This document shows positions 41,877-50,798 of a stretch of 64,000 bases of DNA, piece after piece (positions within the stretch are counted from its first letter, which is position 1; every line of letters starts with the position of its first letter). The notes under the pieces are model-generated. The model was given only the letters and a program-made list of their open reading frames with translations, was not told the DNA's origin and made no database searches. The stretch comes from Ruminococcus sp. XPD3002 (GTDB taxonomy: Bacteria > Bacillota > Clostridia > Oscillospirales > Ruminococcaceae). The stretch spans positions 62,001-126,000 of the forward strand of contig FPJT01000006.1 in the NCBI GenBank assembly GCA_900119535.1, read 5' to 3'. Position numbers and translations under genes: made by a program.

Positions 41877-43991
41877 ATGTTTGAAAATTACAGAACATTT
41901 GAAACTACATACGCAGGCAGACCACTTATCGTTGAGACAGGTAAGACATGCGGTCTCTCAAACGGTTCTTGCTGGGTTAGATACGGTGAGACTGTTGTTA
42001 TGGCTAACGTTACAGCAAGCGCTAAGCCAAGAGAAGGTGTTGACTTCTTCCCTCTCTCAGTTGACTACGAAGAGAGACTCTACTCGGTAGGCAAGATCCC
42101 CGGCAGCTTCACAAAGCGTGAGGGTAAGCCAACTGAAAAGGCTATACTCACTTCACGCTGCGTTGACAGACCTATTCGTCCTCTCTTCCCTAAGGATATG
42201 AGAAACGATGTTTCTGTTGTTATGACTGTTCTCGCTGTAGAGCCTGATAACTCACCTGAGATCGCAGGTATGATCGCTACTTCTATTGCTATATCCATTT
42301 CAGATATCCCATGGAATGGTCCTATTGCAGGTATCAACGTTGGTCTCGTTGACGGTGAGATCGTTCTTAACCCAACACTTGAGCAGAGAGCTAAGACTGA
42401 CCTCGTACTTACTGTTGCAGGTACAGCTGAAAAGATCGTTATGATCGAGGCTGGCGCTAACGAAGTACCTGAGGATACAATGCTTGATGCTATCCTTAAG
42501 GGACACGAAGAGATCAAGAAAATGGTCGCTTTCATCAGTGATATCAGAGCTCAGATCGGTAAGCCTAAGTTTGAATTCGAGTCTCAGGAAGTTGATCACG
42601 ATATGTTCGATGCTATCGAGGCTTTCGCTTCAGACAGAGTAAAGGTTGCTCTTGATACAAACGATAAAAACGTTCGAGACGAGAGACTCGCTCCTATCGT
42701 TGACGATATCCACGCTAAATTCGATGAGCAGTATCCCGAGCAGATCGCTATGATCGATGAATGCATCTACAAGCTCCAGAAGAAGATCGTTCGTGCATGG
42801 CTCTACGAGGGCAAGCGTGTTGACGGACGTGGTATCGACGAGATACGTCCTCTTGCTGCTGAGGCAGGCGTACTTCCACGAGTTCACGGTTCAGGTCTCT
42901 TCACAAGAGGTCAGACACAGGTTCTTACAATTGCTACACTCGGTCCTGTAAGCGATGCTCAGCGCATTGACGGACTTGATGAGGAAGAAACCAAGAGATA
43001 TATGCATCAGTACAACTTCCCGAGCTATTCTGTTGGCGAGACTAAGCCAAGCAGAGGCCCCGGACGCCGTGAGATCGGTCATGGTGCTCTTGCTGAAAGA
43101 GCTCTTGCTCCTGTTATCCCATCTGTAGAGGAGTTCCCTTATGCACTCCGCCTTGTTTCTGAGGTTCTCTCATCCAACGGTTCAACTTCACAGGGCTCTA
43201 TCTGCGGTTCAACACTTGCTCTTATGGATGCAGGCGTTCCGATCAAGGCTCCTGTTGCAGGTATCTCCTGCGGTCTTATCACTCTTCCCGACAGTGATGA
43301 CTTCATGACTATGGTCGATATTCAGGGACTCGAAGACTTTTTCGGCGATATGGACTTCAAGGTTGGCGGTACTCACAAGGGTATCACTGCTATCCAGGTC
43401 GATATCAAGGTTGACGGTCTTACGCCTGCTATCATCAAGGAAGCTTTCGAGAAGACAAGAAAGGCTCGTATCTATATACTTGACGAGGTCATGCTTAAGG
43501 CTATTCCTGAGCCAAGATCAACTGTTAACAAGTACGCTCCTAAGATGCTTCAGACTAAGATCCCTGTAGAGAAGATCCGTGAGGTTATCGGTTCAGGCGG
43601 AAAGGTAATCCAGAAGATATCTGCTGACTGCGATGTAAAGATCGACATCAATGATGAAGGTAACGTATTCATCAGCGGCATCGACGGAGATAACACAAGA
43701 AAGGCTATGCAGATAGTTGAGACTATTGCAAACGGTCCTGAAGTAGGTGCTATCTATCGCGGTAAGGTCGTAAGGATCATGGAATTCGGCGCATTTGTTG
43801 AGATCGTTCCGGGTATGGATGGACTTGTTCATATCTCCAAGCTCGATAAGTCAAGAGTTGAAAAGGTAGAGGACGTTGTTTCTATCGGCGATGAGATCGT
43901 TGTTAAGGTAACAGAGATCGACCGTCAGGGAAGAATAAATCTCTCACGCAAGGATGCTCTTGCTGACATCGAAGCTAAGAAAAAAGCTTGA
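41877..43991 (+). CDS. pnp: Polynucleotide phosphorylase
   Basis: PNPase degrades RNA 3' to 5' using phosphate and can add tails. The 704-residue protein has two RNase PH domains (about 1-215 and 310-540) separated by a helical domain, then a KH domain (about 555-615, VIGSGGKVIQKI) and an S1 domain (about 620-690, GKVVRIMEFGAFVEIVPG). Active-site residues of the second core are seen in GGTHKGITAIQVD. The start at 41877 (MFENYRTF) follows AGGAGG by 10 nt; the frame to 41832 would read through the leader hairpin. A strong terminator follows. Confidence 0.96.
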   Translation: MFENYRTFETTYAGRPLIVETGKTCGLSNGSCWVRYGETVVMANVTASAKPREGVDFFPLSVDYEERLYSVGKIPGSFTKREGKPTEKAILTSRCVDRPIRPLFPKDMRNDVSVVMTVLAVEPDNSPEIAGMIATSIAISISDIPWNGPIAGINVGLVDGEIVLNPTLEQRAKTDLVLTVAGTAEKIVMIEAGANEVPEDTMLDAILKGHEEIKKMVAFISDIRAQIGKPKFEFESQEVDHDMFDAIEAFASDRVKVALDTNDKNVRDERLAPIVDDIHAKFDEQYPEQIAMIDECIYKLQKKIVRAWLYEGKRVDGRGIDEIRPLAAEAGVLPRVHGSGLFTRGQTQVLTIATLGPVSDAQRIDGLDEEETKRYMHQYNFPSYSVGETKPSRGPGRREIGHGALAERALAPVIPSVEEFPYALRLVSEVLSSNGSTSQGSICGSTLALMDAGVPIKAPVAGISCGLITLPDSDDFMTMVDIQGLEDFFGDMDFKVGGTHKGITAIQVDIKVDGLTPAIIKEAFEKTRKARIYILDEVMLKAIPEPRSTVNKYAPKMLQTKIPVEKIREVIGSGGKVIQKISADCDVKIDINDEGNVFISGIDGDNTRKAMQIVETIANGPEVGAIYRGKVVRIMEFGAFVEIVPGMDGLVHISKLDKSRVEKVEDVVSIGDEIVVKVTEIDRQGRINLSRKDALADIEAKKKA

Positions 43992-43997
43992 TTTGTT

Positions 43998-44028
43998 GAC
44001 CTCACATCTTCGGGTGTGAGGTCTTTTA
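43998..44028 (+). terminator. Terminator after pnp
   Basis: A 9-bp stem, GACCTCACA at 43998-44006 with TGTGAGGTC at 44015-44023, then TTTT. Confidence 0.9.
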
Positions 44029-44051
44029 ATAAAGACTCAGGAGTTATTTTT

Positions 44052-44840
44052 ATGCAAAATATTATTTTTTTTGACATCGACGGCACTATAGTGACAGAAG
44101 ACAAAGATATGATAATTCCCGAAAGTACAGTTGAGGCAATTAAACTCGCTCAGAAAAAGGGAAATCTTACGTTTATTAACTCAGGACGCCCTGCTTTCAA
44201 CATCAGTCCGAGGATCCGTGAAATGGGATTTGACGGCTATATCTGCGGATGCGGAACGTATATAGAGTACAAAGGCGAGGAACTGTTCTACGCTTCTCTT
44301 GATACAGATTTTTGCAGAGAAATCGCTCTTAAACTCAGAGACAGCAATGTAACTCCTGTTTACGAGCGCAAAGACCGTTACTATTTCGACGATAAAGCTG
44401 TATCTACTCCAGAACTTGAAGAATTCAAGGAAATATTTATCAGCGAGGGAATACGTACAGACGGTCTTGTAGAGGACGATGATTTCAGCTTCGATAAGCT
44501 CGTTTTGTGGACAAACGAGAATTCCAATACAGCTATGTTCCGAAAAGCCCTTGAAAAAGATTTCGATATAATTGACCGTGGAAACGGTTTCTTTGAGAAC
44601 GTCCCGAAGAAATATTCCAAATCAACAGGTATACAATATATCCTTGACAAGCTAAATATCCCAAGAGACAACGCATACGCTATCGGAGACAGTACAAATG
44701 ACCTTCCGATGCTTCGCGCAGTACCTAACAGCATTGCTATGGGCGGTGCGGAGAAGCTATATCCATACGTTTCCTACATTACAACGCCGATACTCGAGAA
44801 CGGTATTTACAATGCTCTCGATCACTTTGATCTTATATGA
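44052..44840 (+). CDS. Cof-type HAD-superfamily phosphatase
   Basis: The 262-residue protein belongs to HAD subfamily IIB. The motifs are DIDGTI (motif I nucleophile), SGRP (motif II), a lysine in motif III near KYSKSTG, and GDSTNDLPML (motif IV). It should hydrolyse a sugar phosphate or similar small phosphorylated metabolite in the cytoplasm. The start at 44052 is chosen because AGGAG lies 8 nt upstream; the earlier ATG at 44016 sits in the pnp terminator. It lies 12 nt before the lrgA-like gene, so the three genes 44052-45898 may be one operon. Confidence 0.92.
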   Translation: MQNIIFFDIDGTIVTEDKDMIIPESTVEAIKLAQKKGNLTFINSGRPAFNISPRIREMGFDGYICGCGTYIEYKGEELFYASLDTDFCREIALKLRDSNVTPVYERKDRYYFDDKAVSTPELEEFKEIFISEGIRTDGLVEDDDFSFDKLVLWTNENSNTAMFRKALEKDFDIIDRGNGFFENVPKKYSKSTGIQYILDKLNIPRDNAYAIGDSTNDLPMLRAVPNSIAMGGAEKLYPYVSYITTPILENGIYNALDHFDLI

Positions 44841-44852
44841 ATTGAGGTAATT

Positions 44853-45209
44853 ATGGCATATATCAGACAGTTCTGTATAATTCTCGCTTTCTCATTTGTT
44901 GGTGAGATACTTCATTTCTTCATTCCCCTGCCTATACCTGCAAGTATATACGGTATAATCCTGCTTTTTGCGGCATTGCAGTCCGGACTCGTCAAGCTGC
45001 ATCAGGTAGAAAAGACAGGACAGTTCCTTATCGACATCATGCCTGTTATGTTCATTCCTGCGGCTGTAGGGTTGATAGAAGTATGGTCAGATATGAAAGG
45101 TTCTCTTGTACAGTTCGTAACAGTAATGGCAGTTTCAACTGTCGCGGTAATGGGAGTATCAGGAAGAATAACTCAGTTTTTCATCAGAAAACGGAGGAAT
45201 GATATATGA
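44853..45209 (+). CDS. CidA/LrgA-family membrane protein
   Basis: The 118-residue protein has four hydrophobic helices and the LrgA/CidA motif with FIPLPIPASIYGIILL (about residues 24-40). LrgA/CidA proteins act as holin- or antiholin-like membrane proteins or as transporters of small metabolites with LrgB. The stop overlaps the lrgB start by 4 nt, showing translational coupling. Which of the two opposite activities it has cannot be told from sequence. Confidence 0.9.
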   Translation: MAYIRQFCIILAFSFVGEILHFFIPLPIPASIYGIILLFAALQSGLVKLHQVEKTGQFLIDIMPVMFIPAAVGLIEVWSDMKGSLVQFVTVMAVSTVAVMGVSGRITQFFIRKRRNDI

Positions 45210-45898
45210 TATCATTACTTGAAAATTCAGTGTTCTTCGGTTCACTTCTGAGTCTTTTCGCTTTCATGATCGGTGAATTCCTGAAAAAGAAAACAGGTAA
45301 GGCATTTATGAATCCCCTGCTGATCTCGATCATACTTGTGATAATTGTCCTTAAAGTACTAAAAATAGAATATCAAAGTTATAATGACGGCGCTAAGTAT
45401 ATAAGCTATCTTCTGACACCTTCTACAGTCGCACTTTCCATTCCGCTTTATAAACAGTTTGAGCTTCTTAAGAAAAATACAGCTGCTATATTATCAGGAA
45501 TACTCTCAGGAGCTTTCACAAGCTTCATAACTGTACTCGTACTATCAGTATTGTTCCGTTTTTCCCACAAAGAATATGTGACCTTCCTGCCAAAGTCAAT
45601 AACTACAGCTATCGGAATGGGAATATCTGAGGAACTTGGAGGTTTTGTACCGATAACTGTTGCTGTAATAATCATAACAGGGATCTTCGGAAACGTTATA
45701 AGCGGTGTAGTATTTAAACTCTTCCGTATAAATGAGCCTGTTGCAAAAGGTGTTTCGCTCGGCACAGCCTCTCACGCAATAGGAACCGCAAAAGCTATGG
45801 AACTTGGTGAAGTTGAAGGTGCCATGAGCAGTCTTTCCATAGTAATTTGCGGTATATTCACAGTTTTCGGAGTTATGTTATTTGAAAAAATATATTGA
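45206..45898 (+). CDS. LrgB-family membrane protein
   Basis: The 230-residue protein has seven or eight hydrophobic segments and the LrgB signatures ([49 protein letters not shown]). It works with the LrgA-like protein encoded directly upstream, in control of murein hydrolase activity or pyruvate-like metabolite transport, as proposed for this family. Neither a regulator of the LytSR type nor other autolysis genes lie next to it. Confidence 0.92.
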   Translation: MISLLENSVFFGSLLSLFAFMIGEFLKKKTGKAFMNPLLISIILVIIVLKVLKIEYQSYNDGAKYISYLLTPSTVALSIPLYKQFELLKKNTAAILSGILSGAFTSFITVLVLSVLFRFSHKEYVTFLPKSITTAIGMGISEELGGFVPITVAVIIITGIFGNVISGVVFKLFRINEPVAKGVSLGTASHAIGTAKAMELGEVEGAMSSLSIVICGIFTVFGVMLFEKIY

Positions 45899-45934
45899 AT
45901 AATACTGACACGGCAAAAATTGCTATTTTACGAC

Positions 45935-45963
45935 TTGACAAATCGTTCTATTATGTGTTAAAA
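45935..45963 (+). promoter_or_regulatory. Promoter of the thymidylate kinase gene
   Basis: TTGACA (45935-45940), 17-bp spacer, TTAAAA (45958-45963). Confidence 0.65.
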
Positions 45964-45996
45964 TGATTTGCATGCTACTGTAAAGGAGTAAGAGTT

Positions 45997-46662
45997 ATGA
46001 AAGGAAAAATGATAGTTATAGAAGGTCTGGACGGAAGCGGTAAAGCAACTCAGGCTGAATTACTTACTAAGCGTCTTGAAAATGAAGGAAAAAAAGTGAT
46101 GAAGGTCTCTTTCCCTGACTACGACAGTCCCTCATCTTCGCTCATAAAGATGTATCTTGACGGTCAGTTCGGTACAGATCCCGATTCTGTCAACCCATAT
46201 GCAGCATCTACGTTCTATGCAGTAGACAGATATGCAAGCTATAAGACCAAATGGGCTGAACACTACAACACCGGCGGTATAATAATAGCCGACAGATACA
46301 CAACTTCCAATGCAATACACCAGTGCTCAAAACTCCCGAAGGAAATGTGGGACGAGTACCTTGAATGGCTGTTCGAGTTTGAATACAGCAAGATTGGATT
46401 ACCGACTCCCGATGAAGTTATCTATCTATATGTCGAAACATCAATAAGTCAAGAGCTCATGATGAAGAGGTATGGAAACGACAAGAAAAAAATGGACATA
46501 CACGAAAAATCTGCCGACTATCTGAAAAGATCAGAAGCAGCTGCTGCATACTGTGCAGACAGACTGAACTGGCTGACCATAAATTGCGTTGAAAATAATG
46601 CTATGAGGTCAATTGACGACATTTCAGACGAATTATTTTCAGCTGTACTTAGAAAAATCTAA
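45997..46662 (+). CDS. tmk: Thymidylate kinase
   Basis: dTMP kinase phosphorylates dTMP to dTDP. The 221-residue protein has the P-loop GLDGSGKATQAELL (about 10-23), the DRY motif in ADRYTTSNAIHQ (about 92-103) and a lid region. The P-loop has alanine (GSGKAT) where GSGKTT or GSGKST is usual in Tmk, a mild deviation often seen in this branch. It is a single-gene unit with its own promoter; AAAGGAG precedes the ATG. Confidence 0.93.
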   Translation: MKGKMIVIEGLDGSGKATQAELLTKRLENEGKKVMKVSFPDYDSPSSSLIKMYLDGQFGTDPDSVNPYAASTFYAVDRYASYKTKWAEHYNTGGIIIADRYTTSNAIHQCSKLPKEMWDEYLEWLFEFEYSKIGLPTPDEVIYLYVETSISQELMMKRYGNDKKKMDIHEKSADYLKRSEAAAAYCADRLNWLTINCVENNAMRSIDDISDELFSAVLRKI

Positions 46663-46983
46663 TGGTAAATATATCAAAAATTGATATAGCTATTGATTTT
46701 TTCGCGAAAGTATGCTATAATTATTAATATCGTGATCACGCATGCTGTTTTATTTGAAAAATGAATAATTTGGATGAAAAAAATAGCAATAAAGTGATTG
46801 ACAGTAAATATCAGAGTATGATATAATTCTATTTGATGTATGTTTACATCGTGTTTATACAATAATAATTAAGCTGATCCAGCTTTGATTCTTCTTTGAG
46901 GATTAGAAAAATAATCCCATAGCTATCCGACATGTGTCTCCTGTGGGAGTATTCATCTTTCAAACAAAAAGAGGAGGTCAACA
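46663..46983 (+). other. 321-bp intergenic leader region of the sugar transferase gene
   Basis: No gene is seen. There are two promoter-like pairs: TTGATT (46693-46698)/TATAAT (46716-46721), 17-bp spacer, and TTGACA (46798-46803)/TATAAT (46822-46827), 18-bp spacer. A palindrome CGTGATCACG (46731-46740) lies just after the first. The leader holds hairpins AAGCTG/CAGCTT (46871-46885) and TCCCATAG/CTGTGGGA (around 46915-46950). No known riboswitch is recognised. Confidence 0.6.
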
Positions 46984-47805
46984 ATGCAGACTGTTAATCT
47001 CAAAATCAAGCCTAACGCTCTTACTGAAGAACAGGTTACTCAGGAAACGCTGAAAACCCTTGAAGCTTCAGAAAATAAGAATATTAAACAGGTAGGTGTT
47101 ACAGAATACCCTATCCTTGATTTTGATATCCGTTCATTAAATCTCCTGTATACAGGAGTTAGAGAAACTTTAAAACATACTAAAGTTAAGGTTAACGGCA
47201 GTAAATTATACGAATTTTTAAAGAGAGCTTTCGACCTGTGTGCTGCAAGTTTTGCTCTTCTCATCCTGCTTATACCGCTTGCCGTGATCGCTGCTATTAT
47301 ATACATAGATGATAAGGGAAACCCGTTCTTTTCTCAGGTTCGACTTACAAAACAAGGTAAGCCTTTCAGAATGTATAAGCTTCGCTCAATGTGTGTTGAT
47401 GCTGAAGCAAAGTTCGCAGAAGTACAGAAAGAAAATAAGTCAGATGGACTCGCTTTCAAAAGCGACGACGATCCGCGAATCACAAAAATCGGTAAATTTA
47501 TCCGTAAAACTTCTATCGACGAACTTCCGCAGCTTTGGAATGTTATAAAGGGCGATATGTCCATTATCGGACCACGTCCCCCTCTCCCCCGTGAGGTTGT
47601 GCTTTATACTCCGGAACAAATGGAGCGTCTCCTCGTTAAAGGCGGTCTGTCATGTATTTGCCAGACTGAGGGCAGAAGCGATATGGAGTTCGACAAATGG
47701 GTAGAAAGTGATATAAAGTATATCAAAAACAGAAGTGCTGCTCTTGATTTAAAGCTTATGTTCAAAACAGTAAGTGCCGTTATTCAGAGAAAAGGCGCAA
47801 AATAA
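46984..47805 (+). CDS. Bacterial sugar transferase (undecaprenyl-phosphate glycosyl-1-phosphate transferase)
   Basis: The 273-residue protein has an atypical hydrophilic N-terminus (1-75), one membrane helix (about 83-103) and the WcaJ/ExoY catalytic domain (about 105-270), with SQVRLTKQGKPFRMYKLRSM, FIRKTSIDELPQLWNVIKGDMS and GPRPPLPREV. It starts an exopolysaccharide or surface glycan by moving a sugar-1-phosphate to undecaprenyl phosphate at the membrane. No other glycan genes lie nearby, which is unusual for this family. A long leader with two promoters precedes it. Confidence 0.92.
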   Translation: MQTVNLKIKPNALTEEQVTQETLKTLEASENKNIKQVGVTEYPILDFDIRSLNLLYTGVRETLKHTKVKVNGSKLYEFLKRAFDLCAASFALLILLIPLAVIAAIIYIDDKGNPFFSQVRLTKQGKPFRMYKLRSMCVDAEAKFAEVQKENKSDGLAFKSDDDPRITKIGKFIRKTSIDELPQLWNVIKGDMSIIGPRPPLPREVVLYTPEQMERLLVKGGLSCICQTEGRSDMEFDKWVESDIKYIKNRSAALDLKLMFKTVSAVIQRKGAK

Positions 47806-47822
47806 GGCTAATTTGAATTTTT

Positions 47823-47853
47823 CTGATTCCGTTCTTCGGAATCAGTTTTATTT
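47823..47853 (+). terminator. Terminator after the sugar transferase gene
   Basis: CTGATTCC (47823-47830) pairs with GGAATCAG (47838-47845), then TTTTATTTT. Confidence 0.88.
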
Positions 47854-47860
47854 TATATAA

Positions 47861-47894
47861 ATAAAACAGGGAGGAATACATCAGTATCCCTCCC
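47861..47894 (-). terminator. Terminator after the cyclophilin gene
   Basis: GGGAGGGATAC-type stem (47894-47884 with 47879-47868, one bulge), followed on the minus strand by GTTTTAT. Confidence 0.78.
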
Positions 47895-47911
47895 CTTCTT
47901 ATGCAGATAAA

Positions 47912-48382
47912 TCAGTCGATAGTTACTTTTTTCATAACCTGTGCCTTTAATGGCTTATCGTTGTAATCTGTAGCTGTTTCAGCTATCTCATCAACGACCT
48001 CCATGCCCTCAATAACCTTTCCGAAAGCAGCATACTGTCCGTCAAGATGAGGTGCATCATCATGCATGATAAAGAACTGTGAGCCCGCTGAATCAGGCAT
48101 CATTGAACGTGCCATTGAAAGAACACCTCTTGTGTGCTTGAGATCATTCTTTACACCATTTGAAGCGAACTCTCCCTTAATAGTCCAACCCGGACCGCCT
48201 GTGCCTGTACCGTTTGGACAGCCGCCCTGTATCATAAATCCCGGGATAACTCTGTGGAATGTAAGGCCGTCATAGAAACCGCTTTTTACAAGCTTCTCGA
48301 AGTTCTCACATGAGATAGGAGCAATATCAGGATAAAGCTCTATCTTTATCTTCTTTCCGTTTTCCATTTCGATAGTTATCAT
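47912..48382 (-). CDS. Cyclophilin-type peptidyl-prolyl isomerase
   Basis: The 156-residue protein is a compact cyclophilin that speeds proline cis-trans isomerisation during folding. The active-site segments are [13 protein letters not shown] (catalytic arginine), [16 protein letters not shown] and [12 protein letters not shown]. With no signal peptide it should be cytoplasmic. GGAGG precedes the ATG. It lies 48 nt downstream of a membrane-anchored hypothetical gene and probably shares its transcript. Confidence 0.95.
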   Translation of the reverse strand: MITIEMENGKKIKIELYPDIAPISCENFEKLVKSGFYDGLTFHRVIPGFMIQGGCPNGTGTGGPGWTIKGEFASNGVKNDLKHTRGVLSMARSMMPDSAGSQFFIMHDDAPHLDGQYAAFGKVIEGMEVVDEIAETATDYNDKPLKAQVMKKVTID

Positions 48383-48430
48383 AATTTAATACCTCCATAT
48401 ATTCTGAAAGCAGTGTACAACCGCTTTGAT

Positions 48431-48973
48431 TCAGCGAACTTCTATCACCCAGTCGGCAGGAAGAGTAGCATTAGGATCTACAGTTCCCACAGGGACCGTT
48501 GCCTGTTCATCAGAAGATGTTTTTTTCTTTTTCTTGTGCTTATATCCGCTCATCAGACTATTTTCATCATCCTCACTGTTATAATCGTCGAACAATGAAC
48601 CCTTAGTCGTAGGCTGAGGCTGCACAGGAGCTTCACTCTCCTTTTCCTCTTTTGGTTCAAGAGTAACTATCTCAGTCGACACAACATTACCGAACAAATT
48701 GGTAACTTGCTCTATCTTGACATTTTCATCAGGGACTTCCTGATCGCCTTGTGTTTGTTCTTCCTCAGCGTCAATATAACCGTCCGGAGGAGATTCAGGC
48801 TTCTGATTGTTATATCCGTAGTTTTCAAGAGTAGCTAATGCGGAATTTGAAGCCGAAGAACGCCGCTTTCTTGAATTATTTGAGGTATCCGAAGTGCAAG
48901 CCTTTCCTGCAAGCATAACAAGAATGGCTGCAACTGCTGCCATGACTAAAGCAACACTTCTTCTGTTATCCAA
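48431..48973 (-). CDS. Hypothetical membrane-anchored, low-complexity protein
   Basis: I do not recognise this 180-residue protein. It has one N-terminal hydrophobic helix (about 5-25), then a long polar, acidic and disordered-looking region ending with a lysine-rich patch (KHKKKKK) and DWVIEVR. It is probably anchored in the membrane with the rest outside. GGAGGA stands 6 nt before a TTG at 48973, so TTG is the preferred start; an ATG at 48991 has no ribosome site. A TTGACA-17-TATAAT promoter (49061-49033) precedes it. It likely forms an operon with the cyclophilin gene. Confidence 0.7.
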   Translation of the reverse strand: MDNRRSVALVMAAVAAILVMLAGKACTSDTSNNSRKRRSSASNSALATLENYGYNNQKPESPPDGYIDAEEEQTQGDQEVPDENVKIEQVTNLFGNVVSTEIVTLEPKEEKESEAPVQPQPTTKGSLFDDYNSEDDENSLMSGYKHKKKKKTSSDEQATVPVGTVDPNATLPADWVIEVR

Positions 48974-49032
48974 TTGATCTCCTCCAATCAAAAAATGATT
49001 TAATAAAGTTTATACTAAACATCAATATATTA

Positions 49033-49061
49033 ATTATACATGTTTTAACATGAAATGTCAA
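49033..49061 (-). promoter_or_regulatory. Promoter of the hypothetical/cyclophilin operon
   Basis: TTGACA (49061-49056), 17-bp spacer holding CATGTTTTAACATG, TATAAT (49038-49033). Confidence 0.78.
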
Positions 49062-49064
49062 GCA

Positions 49065-50774
49065 TTAACCTATACGCACCATTTTAAGTTCATAGATACT
49101 AAGTCTTAAGTTATCAATACCGCCCATGGTAAGTACTATCTCGGAGTCTCCTGCAGCGGAAGCTGTAAATTCAGCTGAATAAGCCGATTTAGTTCCTTTT
49201 CCCTTTATTTCATCATCAAAAATAAGAGTTTTTCCTTCAGCCGTTTGTACCTTAAGAGGAACAGTTACACCTTCCGGAGCTTCAAACTGGAACTGTAAAC
49301 GATATTTTCCGTCCTTCTTAAGTCCTATACCAGAAACATGAGCAGTGATCGAATCTGCTGAATCTCCGCCCTTTACAGTTGTGATGTGATACGATCTGTC
49401 CCAGTCTGAGAAGTAATCCGACATATTGGCAGTGCTGTCAGTGGTAACGCTGTACTTTGCATCGGCAGCAACATCTATACCGTACTGATCGGACTCTATT
49501 CCGAGTGCCTGACATATCTTGTCAGCAAGTACGTAAGCGCTGTTCTGATGAGTTACAGCTGATGGATGCCAGTCCGAACCGAGACCATCGGCGGTATTCT
49601 GCGTTGCAGACTGATATGCCATTACCTTAGTATCACCTGTTGCCTTTTTGAAGTTCGCAACGGCCTTTTCGATAAGCGGATATTCATCAGTACAGCCCAT
49701 TGTACCAAGGGTACATATGATCTGTGCATCAGGATTCTTCTTTCTTATAGCACCGAGGAAGTCTTCATAACCCTCAACATACTCAGGCGAACGTTTTTCA
49801 AAGTCTTTATCGATATATCCCGAATCGTTGGTACCAAGATTGATAACAACAACATCGGCAGGTCTTTGTGAAGAATCCCACGCTTCCTTATACTTATTCG
49901 GACCACAATAGTCATAAAGTGGCGGAACAAGTGAATCGGTGTTCTTGTCACCTGAAGAAGTGTATCCTGAAATAATGCCGTATCCGCTGTAGCAAACAGC
50001 ACTGTAGTCAGCACCGAGCTTTTCAGCTGTCAGGTACGCATATGACTTCATAAAGTTTTCGGTGGAAGTTTTGAAATTCTCGTACTGATCCTTGCCTTCT
50101 ACGCCGTAAGCACAAGTTATCGAGTCGCCTATAAACTCAATAAGCATGTCTTTTTCAGGCGTCGGAACAACAGGTGAAGGTGAATCAGAATCCACAGTTA
50201 TGCCGCCAACACATACTGCACCGTTGTTCGCTTCGGAAAGGTGGATAACTTTAACAGTTGCCGTTCTGTTCTCTGTACCTTTGAAAAGCTCTACACTCTT
50301 TTCGGATACACTAAGAAGTTCATCGAGAACGATCTCTCCGTCAACTATAACCGCATACCTGGGACGTGAGGTCTCTCCATTCTTTTCAGAACCGTCACCA
50401 AGTATCTGTATCTCCGCAGATTTTCCAGTTACAGTAAATTCTACTGCTGCACCACTCTGGATAAGAGCGGTTTTACCATCCTTGAAGATATTCCTTCCTA
50501 TGAATTTCACATTGTCTTCGGAAGGTGCAACAGTTGATTCTGTGAATTCGCCTGTTGACAGCATCGCCTGTCTCATTGCAACAAGATCGAATACGTTCAG
50601 AACACCGTCAGAGTTGACATCGTTGTATTCCGCTGTAGTCGTCTTGCCAAGGAGAAGATCATTAAGTGATCTCAGGTCGGTGGCAGAGTACTTACCTGCT
50701 GCAAATGCAGTCATACCTGTGAGGGCAGATAAGGCTGTAAGAGAAGCGGTAAAACGTATGATTGTTTTTTTCAT
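49065..50774 (-). CDS. CE2-type acetyl-polysaccharide esterase with N-terminal dockerin
   Basis: The 569-residue secreted protein has a signal peptide (1-26) and a type I dockerin at the N-terminus (about 30-75; NDVNSDGVLNVFDLVAMRQA). A CE2 beta-sandwich follows (about 88-195), then an SGNH esterase domain (about 210-430), then a beta-rich C-terminal module (430-569) resembling a carbohydrate-binding domain. Catalytic residues are S218 in FIGDSIT, the GTND block (314-317) and D401/H403 in SDWHPS. It should remove acetyl groups from xylan or mannan outside the cell. It lies 24 nt downstream of an EAL-domain gene with no terminator between. Confidence 0.9.
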   Translation of the reverse strand: MKKTIIRFTASLTALSALTGMTAFAAGKYSATDLRSLNDLLLGKTTTAEYNDVNSDGVLNVFDLVAMRQAMLSTGEFTESTVAPSEDNVKFIGRNIFKDGKTALIQSGAAVEFTVTGKSAEIQILGDGSEKNGETSRPRYAVIVDGEIVLDELLSVSEKSVELFKGTENRTATVKVIHLSEANNGAVCVGGITVDSDSPSPVVPTPEKDMLIEFIGDSITCAYGVEGKDQYENFKTSTENFMKSYAYLTAEKLGADYSAVCYSGYGIISGYTSSGDKNTDSLVPPLYDYCGPNKYKEAWDSSQRPADVVVINLGTNDSGYIDKDFEKRSPEYVEGYEDFLGAIRKKNPDAQIICTLGTMGCTDEYPLIEKAVANFKKATGDTKVMAYQSATQNTADGLGSDWHPSAVTHQNSAYVLADKICQALGIESDQYGIDVAADAKYSVTTDSTANMSDYFSDWDRSYHITTVKGGDSADSITAHVSGIGLKKDGKYRLQFQFEAPEGVTVPLKVQTAEGKTLIFDDEIKGKGTKSAYSAEFTASAAGDSEIVLTMGGIDNLRLSIYELKMVRIG

Positions 50775-50798
50775 GTTCTCATTCCTCCTGGTTTATGA

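Noticed and set aside
45206..46662. Link between lrgAB and thymidylate kinase as one operon
   Set aside because: A separate promoter precedes the kinase gene and the gap is about 100 nt.
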